Below are positions 35,889 through 46,008 of a stretch of 64,000 nt of DNA, one piece after another. Source of the DNA: Eretmocerus hayati (lineage: Eukaryota > Arthropoda > Insecta > Hymenoptera > Aphelinidae); contig CM056744.1 of the NCBI GenBank assembly GCA_029851415.1, forward strand, positions 64,412,172 through 64,476,171, given 5' to 3'. Made by a program: the position numbers and the translations under genes. Position 1 is the stretch's first letter. Each line of letters begins with the position of its first letter. The notes beneath the pieces are model-generated. The model made no database searches. It saw nothing but the letters and a program-made list of their open reading frames with translations, and was not told where the DNA came from.

Positions 35889-38800
35889 TCACTGTGATTC
35901 GCCTGCTTCGAGGCGCCTTACTTCCCTCTCTTTCTCCTCTTTGCGGGTCATCACCAGCTTGATGTATCCGGTGAGTCTATCCCATGTCTCCTGGTTGCGG
36001 AGCAAGTACGGGACGAGATTCTCGGGTGTTAGTTGAGCACCCAGCCATTCATCCAGCTCGGCGCGCTCTCTCCGGGTGTCGCTGCACTTGAACAGGGCAT
36101 GTTCGGCGTCATCCCATTCGTCCCCGCATGACTGACATGCTGGGGTCGTCCTCTTCTTGAACCTGGTTAGATAGGAACCGAAGCAACCATGATCGCTCAG
36201 TGCCTGCGTCGTCCAGTAGTCCATCTCTCCGTGGGTGCGTTCCGCCCACTTGGCTACGTCACGGATCAGCCGGTGCGTCCATCTGCCGTTCGCAAATGGC
36301 GAATCCCACTCAGTTTGCCAATGCTCAAGGGTGGTTTCCTTCTCGTTGTCGCGGATAATCTCCTTCATCGTCGGGGTGAGTACTCGTTCGGCTCCGATCA
36401 CTTTCTGGCGGTCCCAGATCCTCACTCGCTCCGCGACGAGCAAGTGGATGGGCGGTGTACTCGCCAATACGTAAGCCGCATCTCCTGACACGGTGCGGTA
36501 GGCACGGATACTTCTCAGGGCCGCTCTCCGGTGGACAGGCCCCATCTTCTTCTCGATGATGATCTTCTCTACTCTCTTTCCCCACACGGGTGCACCGTAG
36601 AGCATGATAGAGGTGCTGACGGTGTTGAGAAGTGCGCGCCTCTTTTCCTTGGGTCCTCCGATATTCGGCATCAGCCGTTGAAGCGCCGCACCAACCCTGC
36701 TCGCTTTCTGGGCGGCCTCCTGGATGTGCTTCTTGAACGACCACTTGTCGTCAAGCCATACGCCGAGGTATTTCAGCTCTGTCTTGCGTGGGATCTCTTG
36801 CCCGTTGATGTAAAAGTGGGGCAAGTCAAACTTCCTGCGTCTTGTGACCACGATTGCTTCGCACTTCTTGACAGCAAGCTCTAGGAGCCTGCTGATCATC
36901 CACTCGTAGACTCGGGCCAGCGCCTCGTTTGCGCGTCTACCCAAGAGTTCCTCGTTGTCGGACCAGACTATGAGCCCCGCGTCGTCCGCGAAAGCCACTA
37001 TTATCACTCCTTCGGGCAGTTCAATAGACAGTAAACTGTCGTACTGGGTGTTCCAGTTGAACGGCCCGGAAACCGATCCCTGTCCAATTCCGGCGGACAG
37101 TTCCCGGATCTCTTGTCCCTCGTCGGTGTCGTACACGAGTGTCCTGTTCCGCAGATAGTCACTCGTGATGGCTAGAAGATAGGGCGGCACTTTACCTGCT
37201 TGGGATTGATAGACTCGCTCCCAGCTCGCGCAGTTGAACGCGTTCTTTATGTCCAACGCAATAATGGCACAGAATCCTCCTCTTCCTTGGTATGGGTTCC
37301 CTACCGACGCTTTCACCCGCTCTTGGACCTCCTCGATCGCGTGCACAGTGCTTCGTCCCTTCCGGAACCCAAACTGCATTGGTGATAGCCCGCCGCTCTC
37401 TTCGTAGGCTTTTTCCACCCTGTTGAGCACCATCCTCTCGTACATTTTCCCGATATTGTCGAGCATGCTGAGAGGGCGTTGACCTCCTTGACCTTTAGGT
37501 ATCAGGACCAGCTTCTGGCGTTTCCACTTATCCGGGAAATTTCTCGCGCTCAGACAGATGTTGAAGAGGTCGAGGAGTAAATCTGGGTTGTATTTGAAGA
37601 CCAGTTTCAGAGCCTCGTTTGGAATGCCGTCCAGGCCAGGGGCCTTGCCGTTGGGCAGTCTCTTCGCCGCTATGAGTAGTTCTTGCATAGTGAAGAGCGG
37701 GACGGGGTCGTCGCTCTCTGGAGGGAATGTGACTCTGGGTTCTCCTGCTGGGAAGAGGTCTTCCACGATGCTGCGCAAGGTAGCTGCATCAGTCGGTGCT
37801 GGGTTGCCCCTCCGGGGTCGGACCTTGGACATGACCACGCGGTATGGCGTACCCCACGGGTCTCCATTAACCATGTCGCACAATTCACCCCAGCACTTTT
37901 CTTTGCTTCTCCGGATGGCTAGAACGAGAGCCTTCTTTGCTTCTCTGTACGCCCTATCATCTCCCCCCAGTGATGGTCGTTCTAGTTTCCTTGATCGCCA
38001 CGCGGTTCTCCTTTTCTTATTGCTCGTTCTTCGTAGGGCTTTTATCTCGTCGGTGATCCAGTACTCTGGTTTCCTCCAAAAGCATGATGTTGTCTTGCGA
38101 GGCATCGATGCGTCACAAGCTCTTGTGATGGTGGACGTCACCATATCCACAGCCTCGTCCGCGGTGATGTTCATCGGGAGATCTTCGGCTGTTCCTATCG
38201 ATTCCCGGAATTTCCCCTGATCCAGCTTGCGTACCTGCCACCCCGTCGGTCGCGGTCTGTGTGTCGTCTGTCTCTGTCTGTCAGTCCTAAGCCGAAACCG
38301 AATATGTCGATGGTCACTCAATGTTTCCGTGTCCAGAACCTCCCACGATGTCATACGTCCCATGAGCGACGGGCTCATGAACGTCAGGTCGAGGACCGAA
38401 GACGAACCTCCCTCCCTGGACCGAGTGTCGTGTCGGTAGTAGGTGATAACCCCCGTCTCGTTCGCGAGCACTAATTCCAACGCCTCCATGGCATCAGCGA
38501 GTATTACCCCCCGTCTATCACGCGGCCCCCCGCTCCAAGTCGGTTCCTTGGAGTTGAAATCCCCCGCGATTATAACTGGGCCGACCCATTGTCTCACATC
38601 CTCTTCTAGGTCATGGAGCTCGTCTTCGAATTCGTGCATCTTGAGCGACGGCGAATAGTAGCAGCTGTAGACTGCTGTGCCCTCTATGGTCTTTCGAGCG
38701 AAACCGCGGCCACTAACAGCTGGTCCAGTCTCACGGATCGCAGGATTCATGATCTGGATTACGGCTGTCCTCCAGTGATCGAATGTGGATCGAGAGAATT

Positions 38801-39020
38801 CGCGCTTCCGAGGCGGTTCGGAGATAATCAGAACATCGATCCCTCCTTCTTTGGCTACAGCGTGTAGGAGATCGTCTGCGTCCCCTCTCTTCCTGAGGTT
38901 GGCTTGGATGAAGCTAGCCATTTCTTCCCTTCCTGCGTCTATATGTGGTTCTTGCCCTCTGGTACGCAGTGCAGTTGCTGGCCCCAGATCTGTGGTCAGA
39001 TTTGGACCCGATCGCCGCAC
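35889..39020 (-). CDS. R1-clade ORF2: APE endonuclease, reverse transcriptase, zinc knuckle (1043 aa)
   Basis: Endonuclease at residues about 35-260: FIQANLRKRGDA, IISEPPRKREFSRS, IIAGDFNSKEPTWSG, VLDLTFMSPSL, TLSDHRHIRFRL. RT at about 460-760: NGKAPGLDGIPNEA, LIPKGQGGQRPLSMLDNI, QFGFRKGRSTVHAI, LDIKNAFNCASWERV, GIGQGSVSGPF and the FADD catalytic box in VAFADDAGLIVW. The C-terminal zinc knuckle CQSCGDEWDDAEHALFKC lies near residue 945. Length and order match R1/TRAS/SART proteins. It would nick the target and prime reverse transcription there. The start overlaps the ORF1 end, so translation probably depends on reinitiation or the overlap. All catalytic motifs look intact. Confidence 0.93.
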   Translation of the reverse strand: MRRSGPNLTTDLGPATALRTRGQEPHIDAGREEMASFIQANLRKRGDADDLLHAVAKEGGIDVLIISEPPRKREFSRSTFDHWRTAVIQIMNPAIRETGPAVSGRGFARKTIEGTAVYSCYYSPSLKMHEFEDELHDLEEDVRQWVGPVIIAGDFNSKEPTWSGGPRDRRGVILADAMEALELVLANETGVITYYRHDTRSREGGSSSVLDLTFMSPSLMGRMTSWEVLDTETLSDHRHIRFRLRTDRQRQTTHRPRPTGWQVRKLDQGKFRESIGTAEDLPMNITADEAVDMVTSTITRACDASMPRKTTSCFWRKPEYWITDEIKALRRTSNKKRRTAWRSRKLERPSLGGDDRAYREAKKALVLAIRRSKEKCWGELCDMVNGDPWGTPYRVVMSKVRPRRGNPAPTDAATLRSIVEDLFPAGEPRVTFPPESDDPVPLFTMQELLIAAKRLPNGKAPGLDGIPNEALKLVFKYNPDLLLDLFNICLSARNFPDKWKRQKLVLIPKGQGGQRPLSMLDNIGKMYERMVLNRVEKAYEESGGLSPMQFGFRKGRSTVHAIEEVQERVKASVGNPYQGRGGFCAIIALDIKNAFNCASWERVYQSQAGKVPPYLLAITSDYLRNRTLVYDTDEGQEIRELSAGIGQGSVSGPFNWNTQYDSLLSIELPEGVIIVAFADDAGLIVWSDNEELLGRRANEALARVYEWMISRLLELAVKKCEAIVVTRRRKFDLPHFYINGQEIPRKTELKYLGVWLDDKWSFKKHIQEAAQKASRVGAALQRLMPNIGGPKEKRRALLNTVSTSIMLYGAPVWGKRVEKIIIEKKMGPVHRRAALRSIRAYRTVSGDAAYVLASTPPIHLLVAERVRIWDRQKVIGAERVLTPTMKEIIRDNEKETTLEHWQTEWDSPFANGRWTHRLIRDVAKWAERTHGEMDYWTTQALSDHGCFGSYLTRFKKRTTPACQSCGDEWDDAEHALFKCSDTRRERAELDEWLGAQLTPENLVPYLLRNQETWDRLTGYIKLVMTRKEEKEREVRRLEAGESQ

Positions 39021-41046
39021 AGCTTAGGCATTTTGGTTTTTCCTTGCAAATCGCAGCAAGGTGCCCTGGTTCGCCGCATTGGAAGCAGAGTTTTGGTTTC
39101 CGTTCCTCTGCCTTCTCTTTTTTGCACCCCGAGGCCTTGTGCCCGTACTCTAAGCAGTTATAGCACCGTGGGATGCCTCCCTTCTCGCGGATCCTGACTC
39201 TGCCCCATCCAACCTTTGGCTCCTTCCAGTCGAGGAGATGGTGGGCCAGTCTCGTTGCGATCGAGACAACAGCGGTTTGGGTGCCGCGGTAGCCACTCCG
39301 GATGGACTTGACTACAACGGCACCCTTCTCGTTTTCTGGTAGGGCCTTCGCGAGGTCATCCCGCACCTTGATTATGTCGACATCGTAGTCGACTCCGAGA
39401 ACCTCGAGGGTCGTGCTGTTTGCTAGACAGTGAACAGCTCCTTCTTGCCCGACGACTGGTGCCAAGGCTGCCTTGACGGCGGCGACATCGGTGCCCTTCT
39501 TGAGTTCAAGGAGGACTTGGCCTTCTTGGGTCTTGCGGATGCCCGTGACCTTAGAGCCCACTTCTTCATCGAGGTCATCCGTTTTTATCCTGCGCAGCAT
39601 GTCTGCGTAGGTTAGCCCACCTTGTTTGGCCGTAACGAGGACGGCTTCGGGCTTCACCCTTCTCGGCTTCATTTTCGCTTTCTTCCCGGCGGCATCGTCC
39701 GATCTACCGCTCTTCTTTGCCCTTCTCGCTTGTTTCTTCGACACCACTTCCTTCCAAGGCCCATTCTGCTCGGGCCGATTGGGCGTTGATGTCGAGCGCG
39801 GTGTTCCGAGACCTCCCGGTGGAGGACCGTATCGCGTCGCCTTCGAACCGCGTTGTTGTCCCGGTCGCGATTCCGGTTTCCCTGCCCCCCTTCCCTGGAA
39901 GCCACTACCCGACGCGGCCGGTTTTCTTGTGACCGGAGGCTGCATATTCCCCCTCGCTTTCAGGGTCTTTTCCGTTTCGAGGAGCGTTGTCTCGAAAGCA
40001 GCCCGCTTCGCCTTGTCTGTCGCGAGTAGGCCTTCGAGCGCGTGGCCTATCTTCTTGAGCTCTTTGATGTCACCCTTGGTCCCTTCTGGATTGCTGGAAA
40101 CAGACTCGGCTATTCCTATAACCAAGTTGAAGTGCTCGAGGAGGAGATATGTCTTCTCCTCCGTCTCTTCCCGGCACGTTTTCAGGTCTTCCCATTTCCC
40201 CATGAGATCGCCTGCCTCGTTTCCACTCCTCTGTCGTGCCGCATCTCTGGTTGAGGGGATGTGGTCAATCTCCACCCTATCAGGCACCTCATCGTGCACT
40301 CCCCTCTCGAGCAAACCGTTTCCAGGAGTCAGGATTGTTCCGTTCCCCTGGGACCCTATAGTGGAGTCAGACTCGCTCGAGTCTGAGCTCAAGTTGACGG
40401 CGTCATCAACCTCGTTGCTGGGTTGCGTGATCTGGATCCTGATAGCGGGGTTGATCTTCAGCAGCTTCTCTGCCGCCTCTCGTGCTTCTGCTGCAACTTT
40501 CGCGTTCATCCCTCGTTGGCTCGGAAATGTGAGCTTTGATTGTTTGAGCACTCGCTTCTCGGCTCCGTCACTCGGGCCCTTTCTCTTCCTGCTAGGGGTG
40601 AGCTCAGCTTCTCCATGGCGTAGGTTTTTTTCTCCCGCACCCTCCACCTGCAGCGTATTTCCATCGCTTGTAGCTGTACGCGTTATTCCACCAGCCAAGT
40701 GTGCCACTGGTGGCGCGTTTTGCATCGTTGGGGGCCCCCCCCCCCCAAGATCCGAATGGGGCCCCGCTTTACTTGGGGAATTCTTGCCGTCAATGCTGGA
40801 CATCATCTTCTTTCTTCTTCCAGGGCCTGGAATCGCATGCTGGCCGACCCCGGACCAGACCAGCACGGGTGTGGTGTTCTGTGTCATGCGTGTCCTGTAT
40901 GATGTTGGTATGTTTGTGTAGTGCTTGGGCAGGCGTGAGTATGGTGCATGTATGGTGTAGTGTGTGTGTTGGTGTAAGTGTAGGACTCGGGTCCGGAGGG
41001 GCGTCGCTCCCTCAAGCTCCAAGTGCAACCCTAAGGTCACACCCAA
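38914..41046 (-). CDS. R1-clade ORF1, gag-like with three zinc knuckles
   Basis: The open frame allows 710 aa, but its first ATG lies only about 14 nt from the 5' end of the element, so the real start may be one of the later methionines (near residues 54 or 81). The N-terminal half is charged and low complexity, with a likely coiled coil around residues 270-370 (LEHFNLVIGIAESV, ELKKIGHALEGLL). A conserved gag domain follows (TYADMLRRIKTDDLDEEVG to LEVLGVDYDVD). C-terminal knuckles: CYNCLEYGHKASGC, CFQCGEPGHLAAIC and CLSCAAIGSKSDHRSGASNC. It would package element RNA and help target access. Confidence 0.88.
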   Translation of the reverse strand: MGVTLGLHLELEGATPLRTRVLHLHQHTHYTIHAPYSRLPKHYTNIPTSYRTRMTQNTTPVLVWSGVGQHAIPGPGRRKKMMSSIDGKNSPSKAGPHSDLGGGGPPTMQNAPPVAHLAGGITRTATSDGNTLQVEGAGEKNLRHGEAELTPSRKRKGPSDGAEKRVLKQSKLTFPSQRGMNAKVAAEAREAAEKLLKINPAIRIQITQPSNEVDDAVNLSSDSSESDSTIGSQGNGTILTPGNGLLERGVHDEVPDRVEIDHIPSTRDAARQRSGNEAGDLMGKWEDLKTCREETEEKTYLLLEHFNLVIGIAESVSSNPEGTKGDIKELKKIGHALEGLLATDKAKRAAFETTLLETEKTLKARGNMQPPVTRKPAASGSGFQGRGAGKPESRPGQQRGSKATRYGPPPGGLGTPRSTSTPNRPEQNGPWKEVVSKKQARRAKKSGRSDDAAGKKAKMKPRRVKPEAVLVTAKQGGLTYADMLRRIKTDDLDEEVGSKVTGIRKTQEGQVLLELKKGTDVAAVKAALAPVVGQEGAVHCLANSTTLEVLGVDYDVDIIKVRDDLAKALPENEKGAVVVKSIRSGYRGTQTAVVSIATRLAHHLLDWKEPKVGWGRVRIREKGGIPRCYNCLEYGHKASGCKKEKAEERKPKLCFQCGEPGHLAAICKEKPKCLSCAAIGSKSDHRSGASNCTAYQRARTTYRRRKGRNG

Positions 41047-41058
41047 AGCCCCCTACGG

Positions 41059-41060
<2 letters not shown>

Positions 41061-41130
<70 letters not shown>
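41061..41130. repeat. (CT)n at the 5' end of R1-C
   Basis: About 70 bp CT array directly abutting the R1-C 5' terminus; family-Y LINE sequence lies on its other side. Confidence 0.95.
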
Positions 41131-41131
<1 letters not shown>

Positions 41132-42912
41132 GTGAGTCTCATCACACGCCTTCTCTAGTACCTCTCTGTGTTTTACTGATTTTTTTGCCTCAAAGTGCCT
41201 CCGGGCCTTTCTTTTACAGAGCCTTGCACGCCAAATTTTTGCAAGAATTTGCTAGATCCATAAATCTCTGTGGATCTCCGCATCTTGCAAAATTCCATCT
41301 GATTTTCCACCACCACGTTTCGGATTTTGAGGTTAGACTACTCAGAATCTCGTCCACGTCCGTCAAGGTTTCGAAGTTTCGACGTTAGCTAATAGATGGC
41401 AGCCATCTCAACTAGATCCCTGCATTGCCAATTCTGAAGCCTGATCCACACCGCCTCGACCCTGATTGCTCTCCTCAACTGAGCCACTTACTGGTCGACG
41501 TTTTTGCTTACGCCTAACAGCTGATCCGACTTTGTGTTGCTTCTACGCATTTACAATGGCACCACATTTATCCACAGTGAGTGAATCTCAACAAGATTAT
41601 ATTACTGCGTGTGAATCGTCTAAATCTAAGAACAACTCAGAGAATGCTGATCAATCAACTGACATGTCGTTGTATTTCAAGATGTTTATCTCTCATTTCA
41701 ACGCTTCTCAAGCAAAAGTTCTATCAAAATTGAGTGAAATTGAGGACAGACTAGGAAGTCGAATTACTGCGATTGAAAAAGATATATCTAAAATTCGTAA
41801 TGATCTCTCTAAAGTTTCTCATCAAACTACTCTAGTAGACTCAGCTGAAGTCATTCAATCAGGGATACCTCGCGATCTAAATTTGTTGAAAACCGAGATA
41901 GTATCTCAAGTATTTCATGCTATGGATCAGCCTGAACTCGGAAATTTTGTTGTCAATGTGAGAGATTGGAGAGGTCCTCACTTCCACAATGTACATTCAC
42001 CAGTTTTCAATTCTACCTCATGCTCTTCGGAAATCAACAAATCTGACTCTAAAGCTATCGTCGTGCAATTATCGTCGAGTATAGTTCGAGATAAACTCAT
42101 CTTGAACTCATCTAGATTGAAAAAGAAAACTGTCAAAGATATCTTTGGTTATAACAATAATTCGAACGTTTTTTGTAGCCCTCTGTGGCCCAAAGAAGTT
42201 CACAATTTGCTCAAGGAAGCGAATTCTGTAAGTGTGCGCTTGAAAATTCAGAAGCCCGTTGTAAGAAATCTTACTGTTTGTATGAAATTTCCAAAGAATG
42301 AGTCACTTGTACCAATTTTTTCAGAGCTTGACCTTGAAAATTTTCAACCTCAGCCTTTAATATGATAATCGTTGTAATTCACTCTCTGTGTGCTTTTTGT
42401 CTCCAATCAAATATTCCAGAGATTGCTTCACAGTTGAAAAACGAAACTCCTAAACAGCTAGCTCTTCATCTCTCTTCATTCAGAATATAAATTCGCCAGC
42501 TTTATTCCACTCTGAATTGTGCATTTTAAGATCGTTTCAGTTTGCGTACAGCGCATAGCTACGTTAAGGTATTTCAATGTACCAAACCATCCTACTGTTT
42601 AGATCTTGCCAATTCTCTTTCGATCTGCGCAATATGTGCTGTTGATTTGGTTTCAGTGGATCTTTCATCCTCCATTATTGATTACTGTAGCATTGTTCTT
42701 TCGCAGTTCATAATAGAGATTGATTATATTGTACTCTGCTTAGTAAAATCATAAGTTTTGTAATTATTAACTCGTTATGTAATCTCATATCTTAGATTGA
42801 TTCTTAATACTCTTCTCAATACGAAAAATATCGTTATGTATATTGAATTTGCTACCTGTACCACATAAGGTGATACCCCAAGGTACCATTGATAAACTAA
42901 TCTAATATAATC

Positions 42913-42915
<3 letters not shown>
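41131..42915 (+). mobile_element. LINE family Y element carrying ORF1 only
   Basis: About 1.8 kb from the CT array to a 3' tail with the hairpin-like gataccccaaggtacc followed by gataaactaatctaat and TC dinucleotides. It contains one intact ORF1-like gene and no endonuclease or RT. The 5' limit is inferred from the CT boundary. It resembles an internally deleted or gag-only non-autonomous LINE. A 78-bp relative lies at 26028-26105. Confidence 0.65.
41556..42365 (+). CDS. LINE ORF1-like protein, coiled coil plus FP25K-like domain
   Basis: 269 aa from the ATG at 41556 (the frame is open further upstream but without a good start). Residues about 45-100 form a heptad-like coiled coil (VLSKLSEIEDRLGSRITAIE). 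Residues about 165-255 resemble the ORF1/FP25K nucleic-acid-binding domain of Jockey/CR1-type elements: AIVVQLSSSIVRDKLILNSS, then KDIFGY and LWPKEVHNLLKEAN. No stop or frameshift in an element lacking ORF2, suggesting recent origin or selection. The family assignment rests on motif resemblance only. Confidence 0.65.
   Translation: MAPHLSTVSESQQDYITACESSKSKNNSENADQSTDMSLYFKMFISHFNASQAKVLSKLSEIEDRLGSRITAIEKDISKIRNDLSKVSHQTTLVDSAEVIQSGIPRDLNLLKTEIVSQVFHAMDQPELGNFVVNVRDWRGPHFHNVHSPVFNSTSCSSEINKSDSKAIVVQLSSSIVRDKLILNSSRLKKKTVKDIFGYNNNSNVFCSPLWPKEVHNLLKEANSVSVRLKIQKPVVRNLTVCMKFPKNESLVPIFSELDLENFQPQPLI

Positions 42916-42950
<35 letters not shown>
42916..42950. repeat. (CT)n after family Y
   Basis: CT array between the family-Y tail and a short CR1 copy. 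Confidence 0.9.
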
Positions 42951-42954
<4 letters not shown>

Positions 42955-43437
42955 GAGGCCTTGAAAGATTTCCTTCTGACCCAGTCTTCCCAGAGAATTG
43001 ATGTGGAGAGGAGGCATTATTTTGATCTCTAAACTGTGATAGGCTTGGGCTCTTTTCAATCAGCGTTTCCTATTTAAAAAGAGTTATACGTGGCTATTTT
43101 GTCACTGAATTGTAATTCCTGTGATATTTCTGCTGGCCTAAGCCTTTTATATGCCTTTCTACATGAAAATGTTTTCTCCTCCTCGATCGTTCTTGCAAAG
43201 ACTGATATGTGTATATGAAAATGTATCTTATCATTCTCTTAATTGACTTTGATGCATCCTTCGATGCTTTAAAATGACTAGTCACTTTCTGTGATAATTC
43301 TCATATTCCTTGACCAACAAGACAAATATTCATACATCTTCATTTTTTATTATGTAGGTGTAACATATGTGAATTATGCTACTGTATTTTTTAATTTTGC
43401 CCTCGGGCGAATAAAGGTTATCAATCAATCAATCAAT

Positions 43438-43440
<3 letters not shown>
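42951..43440 (+). mobile_element. CR1-like LINE, last ~490 bp only
   Basis: Starts caaagaggccttgaaagat, matching the last 27 codons of CR1 ORF2 (ending in a His-Tyr-Phe-Asp-Leu variant), then the CR1 3' UTR. Ends gcgaataaaggttatc with aatc units, then (TC)n. Strongly 5'-truncated and moderately diverged from copies A1/A2. Confidence 0.88.

Positions 43441-43474
<34 letters not shown>
43441..43474. repeat. (TC)n before CR1 copy 5
   Basis: TC array between two CR1 copies. Confidence 0.9.
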
Positions 43475-43477
<3 letters not shown>

Positions 43478-46008
43478 GATCATATTTACGTGGATGACAA
43501 CAACACCATTACCGACTTTCAAAACAGACTCCTGCCCAGTTTCGGCAGGCACTCGGTCATTGACGTCACCATCAGCGTCTTCACTCCCACTCCGGCGAAA
43601 AATTCCTCCACCTGTAGGGATTCCCCTAAGATCACTCCGGAGATGTTGAATGACCGCTTGCTTCGCTGCAACTGGACAGCTCTTGAAAATGCTGGAACCA
43701 GTTCGGAAGATGCAATTTACTGCTTGAATGAGGATTTAAAGACCGTTTTGGACAAATTAGCGGCGGAGAAAACTATGAATCCGGAGAAAAATGATGCTCC
43801 TTGGATTGGTCCGGAGTTGAAAGTGCTCATGAATAAGCGAGACACGACGCGCAAGCGCTGAGAGCGGATGCAACGTAACCAACGCAAGTGTCCTGAGCTT
43901 CAAAGTGAGTACTTTCAGCTTAGCGAAGAGGTTGACTTGCGCATTGAACAAGAGCATAACTCCTTCCTTCAAACCCACCTCACGGACGCTCTTGATCAAA
44001 ACAAGAACATCTGGAAGGAGATGGGCAATCTTGGCCTCTTGTCAAGAGCAAACGGGAAGAACTTCACGGTTTCACACCGGATGAGTTGAACGTTCACTTT
44101 GCTGGGGTCTCTGTCTCGCCTCACGAAAATATTAATGGAGCAATGGACGATATTAGTTCGGCACCGGATGAGGGGTTTAAATTTAAGACCACAAATTTCA
44201 ATGATGTAGTCCTTGCCATTAAACATTCCTCCTCCCAGGCCCGTGGGGCGGATGGAATACCCCAAAGCGTGATCGCGAAAGGTCTTCCGAGTATTGGTGA
44301 TCTTATAGTGCATATTTTCAATTCCTCTTTCGCTCATGGCGTTTTTTCTGAGGCTTGGAAGCAAGCGCAGCTGATTGCATTAGAGAAGACTGCAGCTTCA
44401 TCAGCAGTCTCGGATTTCCGTCCCATAGCGCTGCTGTATTTCCTCTCCAAGGTTCTGGAAGAAATCGCACATGACCAAATCACGGAGTATTCAAAGATTG
44501 AGAAATTACTTGATCCGCTCCAGGCTGGTTTCAGGCAACATCACAGTACCCAGACGGCACTACTGAAGTTGACAGACGACATCAGAGTAGGAATTGAGAG
44601 AAAGAAGATCACTCTTCTCCTACTGTTCGACTTTAGCAAAGCATTCGACACAATTCCACCATCCAAGCTACTGAGGAAGCTACAACATCTCGGTTCCTCG
44701 AGATCGGCACTCCTGTGGATGAAATCGTATTCACAGGGTCGCACCCAACAAATCACTTCGAAGGCAGGTGAATCTGATTGGCTAGAAACCAATCTGGGTG
44801 TTCCACAGGGGTCTGTTCTCGGGCCTCTTCTCTTTAGTCTGTATGTGGATGACTTGCCCGGGCTACTGAGTGGAAAGTCAGTTAACCACTTATTTATGCG
44901 GATGACCTCCAGATTCATCTACAAGTCGATAAGAAGAACATCGACCAGGGGATTGCTCGACTAGGGGATATAGAGTGACTCGTTGCTGACTGGGCCAAGA
45001 ATTCCAGTCTGCGCCTCAACGCTGGGAAGACCAAGGCGATCTTTTTCAGTTCCGAGAGGAACGTTAAAGACTTTCAGCGCATGAACTTTCCTAGGGTTGG
45101 GATACAGGACGGAGTGTTTGTCCCATTTAGTGACTCTGTCGTGAGTCTGAGTGTTACACTTGACAGCGAGCTGACGTGGAAACCGCACATTGATCAATGA
45201 ACTAAGAAAGTAAACAGAGCCCTCTATGGTTCGCGGTTTTTTAGGGCGTGTATCACCAGACCACTCCGAGTTCACCTAGTCGAGTCTCTGGTTCAACCGC
45301 ATATAGATTACTGGACCGTCGTGTACCTCGATGCCACGGACGAACAGCGGCAACGGATACAACGACTGAGCAATTCATGTGTGAGATACATTCTTGATCT
45401 TAGAAGAGACGAGCACATGACCCCGTTTAGGGAGCGTCTGGGTTGGTTACGTACTGATTCGCGGAGAATGTACTTCGCAGCACTCTTAATGCATAAGATT
45501 ATGCATCTTGGAGAACCTGGCTACCTAGCTGCGATGTTCACCAGGTACCAATCCGAACGCCCTGCACGTGGTGATCTAGAAGAGCGAGTACTCAAAGTCC
45601 CCAATATGAGACTTGAGTATGGAAGAAGATCATTCCAAGTTCAATGTGCTCATCTGTGGAACTTTCTCCCTCCGGGTTTTCGGCAGCTGAGGAAAGTATC
45701 GCTACTTGAAGAGTCTTTGGGAGATTTCTTAATGACACTGTCTTCTCAGAGGATTGATGTGGAGAAGAAGCACTATTTCAATCTGTGATGGGCTGGGCTC
45801 TACTTTGTAGCAATATTTTTTCTTTTCTTTACATGTGACCTCCTGTCATCCGACTGATGAAGCATAATCTGCGATATGACTGTGAGCCCTTATCCCTCTT
45901 TAATTACGAAATTTTGTACTTAGAATAATGAGTAATTTTGCCCTGACTAGTCACAAATGGTGATACTGAGTGTCCTTGACCAAAACAGTGATTCACTGAA
46001 ATTATTAT
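43475..46008 (+). pseudogene. CR1-like LINE copy 5, decayed ORF2
   Basis: Begins in the endonuclease (DHIYVDDNNTITDF) and covers RT and the C-terminus up to 45788. Breaks include TGA ending 43861, a frameshift near 44041, a frameshift just before the catalytic YADD box near 44895, TGA near 44976 and TGA at about 45198. The 3' UTR is recognisable (tccttgaccaaaacag near 45990), but the expected gaataaa tail is missing: similarity ends near 46008, where the AT-rich filler starts. Older than copies A1/A2. Confidence 0.85.

Larger units (their letters stand above)
35389..41060 (-). mobile_element. R1-clade LINE copy C, apparently full length with both ORFs open
   Basis: About 5.6 kb plus poly(A) (T-run 35389-35419). 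The element strand begins gaccccgtagggggctttgg immediately after (GA)n at 41061. The same 5' start occurs in the older copy D (52429), supporting this as the true 5' terminus. ORF1 and ORF2 are both uninterrupted and overlap by 107 bp. Flanked on both sides by the (GA)n/(TC)n microsatellite. Best candidate in the window for an active element. Confidence 0.93.

Noticed and set aside
39626..40921. 431-codon plus-strand frame
   Set aside because: It is the antisense of the R1-C ORF1; high GC suppresses stops. Many antisense frames in 26.6-51.8 kb are the same artefact.
41466..41555. Upstream extension of the family-Y ORF1
   Set aside because: No ATG at the frame opening; the ATG at 41556 gives a sensible protein start.
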